From an uncultured Dokdonia sp. (GTDB lineage: Bacteria; Bacteroidota; Bacteroidia; Flavobacteriales; Flavobacteriaceae): a stretch of DNA of 64,000 bases. Under the pieces are notes generated by a model. It worked only from the letters and a program-made list of their open reading frames with translations, ran no database searches and was not told the DNA's origin. The stretch covers positions 1 to 64,000 of the forward strand of contig NZ_CANLOB010000013.1 of NCBI RefSeq assembly GCF_947492815.1, written 5' to 3'. Positions 62,020 to 64,000 of the stretch are shown here, one piece after another. The translations under genes and the position numbers were made by a program. How positions within the stretch are numbered: position 1 is the first letter of the stretch; each line of letters opens with the position of its first letter.

Positions 62020-62721
62020 TTGAAAACTACACTTAAGACATCTATTTTAAAAAGCTCTCTAATATTACTTGCATTATTTTGCATGAGTGTAGGGTATACA
62101 CAAGTAGATGCACCTCGTAAATCTATTAAGATAGATGGAACACAAAATAATGAAGCTCCAAAACCTATTTTGGTTTCTCCAGAGAATGCTTCTTCAAGTA
62201 TTTCTTCCAATACATTATCTGTAAAGAGTAAAGTAAAATTAGGACAACCTGAAAGCGGTACGAAAAAACGTGAAGTTCGTTTTATGGAAGGTGAAGAGTT
62301 TGCAAAAAAAGATTATACAGCACTAGAAAATAAGCTTAATAACAAGAATAATTACACGAAAGATGCAGGTTTAAAACCAGAATATTATAACGATCAGCAT
62401 TTTGGTGATTTTAAAAGTGGTTCTAAATTTGTACGTTTCTTATACAGAGATCACGAGTATGTAGATGGTGATAGAGTAAGTGTCGCTGTAAATGATACGA
62501 TTATCCACCCTAATATTCACTTAGCTGGTGAATTTCAAGGGTTTTATATAGATCTTAAAACGGGATTCAATAAAATAGATATTACTGCTTTAAATCAAGG
62601 TACTTCAGGACCAAATACAGCTCAGTTTGTCATGTATGATGATAATAGACAAGTCATATCTTCTAATATCTGGAATCTAGCGACAGGTGTTAAGGCTACA
62701 GTAATTATCGTAAAAGACTAA
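62020..62721 (+). CDS. Secreted hypothetical protein with TTG start
   Basis: 233 residues. The start is TTG (62020-62022). No ATG gives a better start, and the TTG-initiated sequence has a good signal peptide (TTLKTSILKSSLILLALFCMSVGYTQ). After a Pro/Ser/Asn-rich linker there is a beta-rich C-terminal domain (FVRFLYRDHEYVDGDRVSV; GEFQGFYIDLKTGFNKIDI) resembling Ig-like or FHA-like surface modules. No family is recognised. Confidence 0.65.
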   Translation: MKTTLKTSILKSSLILLALFCMSVGYTQVDAPRKSIKIDGTQNNEAPKPILVSPENASSSISSNTLSVKSKVKLGQPESGTKKREVRFMEGEEFAKKDYTALENKLNNKNNYTKDAGLKPEYYNDQHFGDFKSGSKFVRFLYRDHEYVDGDRVSVAVNDTIIHPNIHLAGEFQGFYIDLKTGFNKIDITALNQGTSGPNTAQFVMYDDNRQVISSNIWNLATGVKATVIIVKD

Positions 62722-62746
62722 TTGTAGTACTATTCATTTTTTACAC

Positions 62747-62760
62747 GCTTTCGCGAAAGC
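62747..62760. repeat. Iterated palindrome, intergenic
   Basis: An exact copy 25 bp after the TTG-start gene's stop codon and 28 bp before the next start. Confidence 0.9.
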
Positions 62761-62788
62761 GTATAGAACCACACATCATTTTTAATTT

Positions 62789-63370
62789 ATGAAAATAACC
62801 TTACTATCATTGTTTGCATGTGTAAGTATGATCTCATCTACTTTTGCACAAGAGAAAGAATTATTATTATCGATAGATGGACCCTGGCGAAGTGAGCAAT
62901 TAACATTTCCTATCGCATTTGCACCATCCTTAGATTACAAAGGAATAGAAGAAGTACGTTTTGCAAAAGGGTGGGGAACACCAGAGAGTGAGGAGTTTTG
63001 GACTTATACATTCTTATGGTATCTGGATGAAGATCCAAGTGTAACAGCAACTCATTTAGAAAAGGATATTGAAGCTTATTTTAACGGACTAATGGCTTTG
63101 GTAGGTAAAGGAAGCGGACTAACTGATATTCCTAATGCAAACGTTGTTTTTGTACCAGAAAACAGTAATGAAGGATCGTATATAGGAAAAGCAAAGATCT
63201 TTGATGCCTTTTTTACAAAAGACATACAAACGCTAAATATAAAGGCAGTATCAGGTTTTTGTGAAAAAACAAATAAGTATACTGTACTTTTTACATTTTC
63301 ACCAAAAACATTTGATCATTCTATTTGGAAAACATTAAATGGTATTACACTTTCTAAAACTTGTAAATAG
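62789..63370 (+). CDS. Secreted hypothetical protein
   Basis: 193 residues with a signal peptide (about 1-20, ending TFAQ). It contains GPWRSEQLTFPIAFAPSLDYKG and EEFWTYTFLWYLD segments and two Cys near the end (FCEKTNK...KTCK). Predicted alpha/beta with many aromatic residues. No family is recognised. It ends a few bases before the convergent MscS-type gene. Confidence 0.65.
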   Translation: MKITLLSLFACVSMISSTFAQEKELLLSIDGPWRSEQLTFPIAFAPSLDYKGIEEVRFAKGWGTPESEEFWTYTFLWYLDEDPSVTATHLEKDIEAYFNGLMALVGKGSGLTDIPNANVVFVPENSNEGSYIGKAKIFDAFFTKDIQTLNIKAVSGFCEKTNKYTVLFTFSPKTFDHSIWKTLNGITLSKTCK

Positions 63371-63377
63371 GAATCAT

Positions 63378-64000
63378 CTATTTTTCTGGTATATATACAC
63401 CAGAACTTGGCAGTTCAAATAATTCTAAATCAAAATAAGAAATTGAAGCTAAAAAATGATCGAAGATATCGGCTATGATATATTCATAATTTTGCCATCG
63501 TTTATCACTGCTAAAACAATAGACTTCAAGGGGAATTCCATGTGAAGTAGGAGCTAACTGACGTGCCATAATCATCATATCCTTATTAACTGCAGAATGT
63601 TGTCCTATATACGTTTCCATATATTTTCTAAACACTCCAATATTAGTAAGATTACGTCCATTTAATTGAAGTTCTCTAGAAATTCCGAGAGCAGTATTTG
63701 AAGCCTCTATTTTTTCCTGACGACCTGAAAGATAGGTTGTAATGAGTTCGATTTTTTTAAGCTTTTCAATATCTTCTATTGATAAAAACTTAATGCTGTC
63801 TTGCTTAATATAGAGCGCTCTTTTTATACGCCTACCGTCAGAATCATTCATTCCTCGCCAGTTTTTAAAACTATCTGATATCAATGCATAGGTAGGTATA
63901 GTTGTAATGGTTTTGTCAAAGTTTTGAACTTTTACAGTGGCGAGATTAATTTCTATCACATCTCCGTCAGCGCCATATTTATCAAAGGTTATCCAATCAC
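63378..64000 (-). CDS. Mechanosensitive ion channel (MscS family), C-terminal part, cut by window edge
   Basis: The minus-strand frame runs off the window, so the N-terminus and membrane helices are missing. The visible part starts DWITFDKYGADGDVIEINLATVKVQNFD and continues TTIPTYALISDSFKNWRGM, the MscS beta domain, followed by the cytoplasmic alpha/beta domain. The GTG at 63959 is internal, not the true start. The form resembles the longer YbdG-type MscS homologues that protect against mild osmotic downshock. Confidence 0.85.
   Translation of the reverse strand, partial: DWITFDKYGADGDVIEINLATVKVQNFDKTITTIPTYALISDSFKNWRGMNDSDGRRIKRALYIKQDSIKFLSIEDIEKLKKIELITTYLSGRQEKIEASNTALGISRELQLNGRNLTNIGVFRKYMETYIGQHSAVNKDMMIMARQLAPTSHGIPLEVYCFSSDKRWQNYEYIIADIFDHFLASISYFDLELFELPSSGVYIPEK

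Overview
The window looks like chromosomal DNA of a marine Flavobacteriaceae (Bacteroidota). It is AT-rich, and many secreted proteins and SPII lipoproteins carry Bacteroidota-type lipoboxes. Family markers include CBM9/DUF5916, DUF4369, BNR-repeat (sortilin-like) proteins, a DUF5117/DUF4953-type metalloprotease and double-glycine leader peptides. The two best promoters match the Bacteroidota TTTG / TAnnTTTG type. The genus cannot be fixed by eye. A 14-bp palindrome, GCTTTCGCGAAAGC, usually the core of TACGCTTTCGCGAAAGCGTA, occurs 12 times exactly. I saw no rRNA, tRNA, CRISPR array, transposase or phage gene.

Layout. Positions 1-3.2 kb are an accessory patch: an 85-bp tandem repeat array, a REP-like inverted repeat, very small membrane proteins, a bacteriocin-like GG-leader peptide and a frameshifted neighbour. 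3.2-10.5 kb is a minus-strand set of envelope genes (DUF4369 lipoprotein, DUF819 transporter, CBM9/DUF5916 outer-membrane protein, M61 peptidase, alpha/beta hydrolase). 10.5-18 kb holds an S1/P1 nuclease, an AraC regulator, AlkB, DoxX-like proteins, ribosomal protein S1 with a long leader, and an OmpA/HhH pair. 18.0-27.4 kb is the complete histidine operon, hisG-D-C-B-H-A-F-IE. It starts with a promoter, a leader peptide with four consecutive His codons, and an attenuator with a visible antiterminator. Four intact non-his genes and one broken one sit inside it; two of the five are four-helix-bundle (S23/IVP-type) genes flanked by inverted repeats.

27.4-47.3 kb is mixed: an S41 peptidase, a LytTR regulator, a zinc peptidase, SPFH plus an Arc-like protein, DUF1853, a NucA-type nuclease, a TruA-like enzyme, DUF2461, OmpA, a 1023-residue BNR protein, a DUF72/gluconokinase/GntP gluconate module and a thioesterase. 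47.4-53.5 kb is a tandem array of six paralogous lipoproteins of unknown function, followed by a large secreted zinc metalloprotease. 56-64 kb carries a VanX-like dipeptidase, an rRNA methyltransferase, a GH20 hexosaminidase, two paralogous small unknowns, a VWA lipoprotein, two secreted unknowns and the C-terminal part of an MscS channel cut by the window edge.

The strongest leads are the his attenuator, the S23 insertions in the his operon, the palindrome family that is tolerated in all three reading frames, the six-gene lipoprotein array and the GG-leader peptide.
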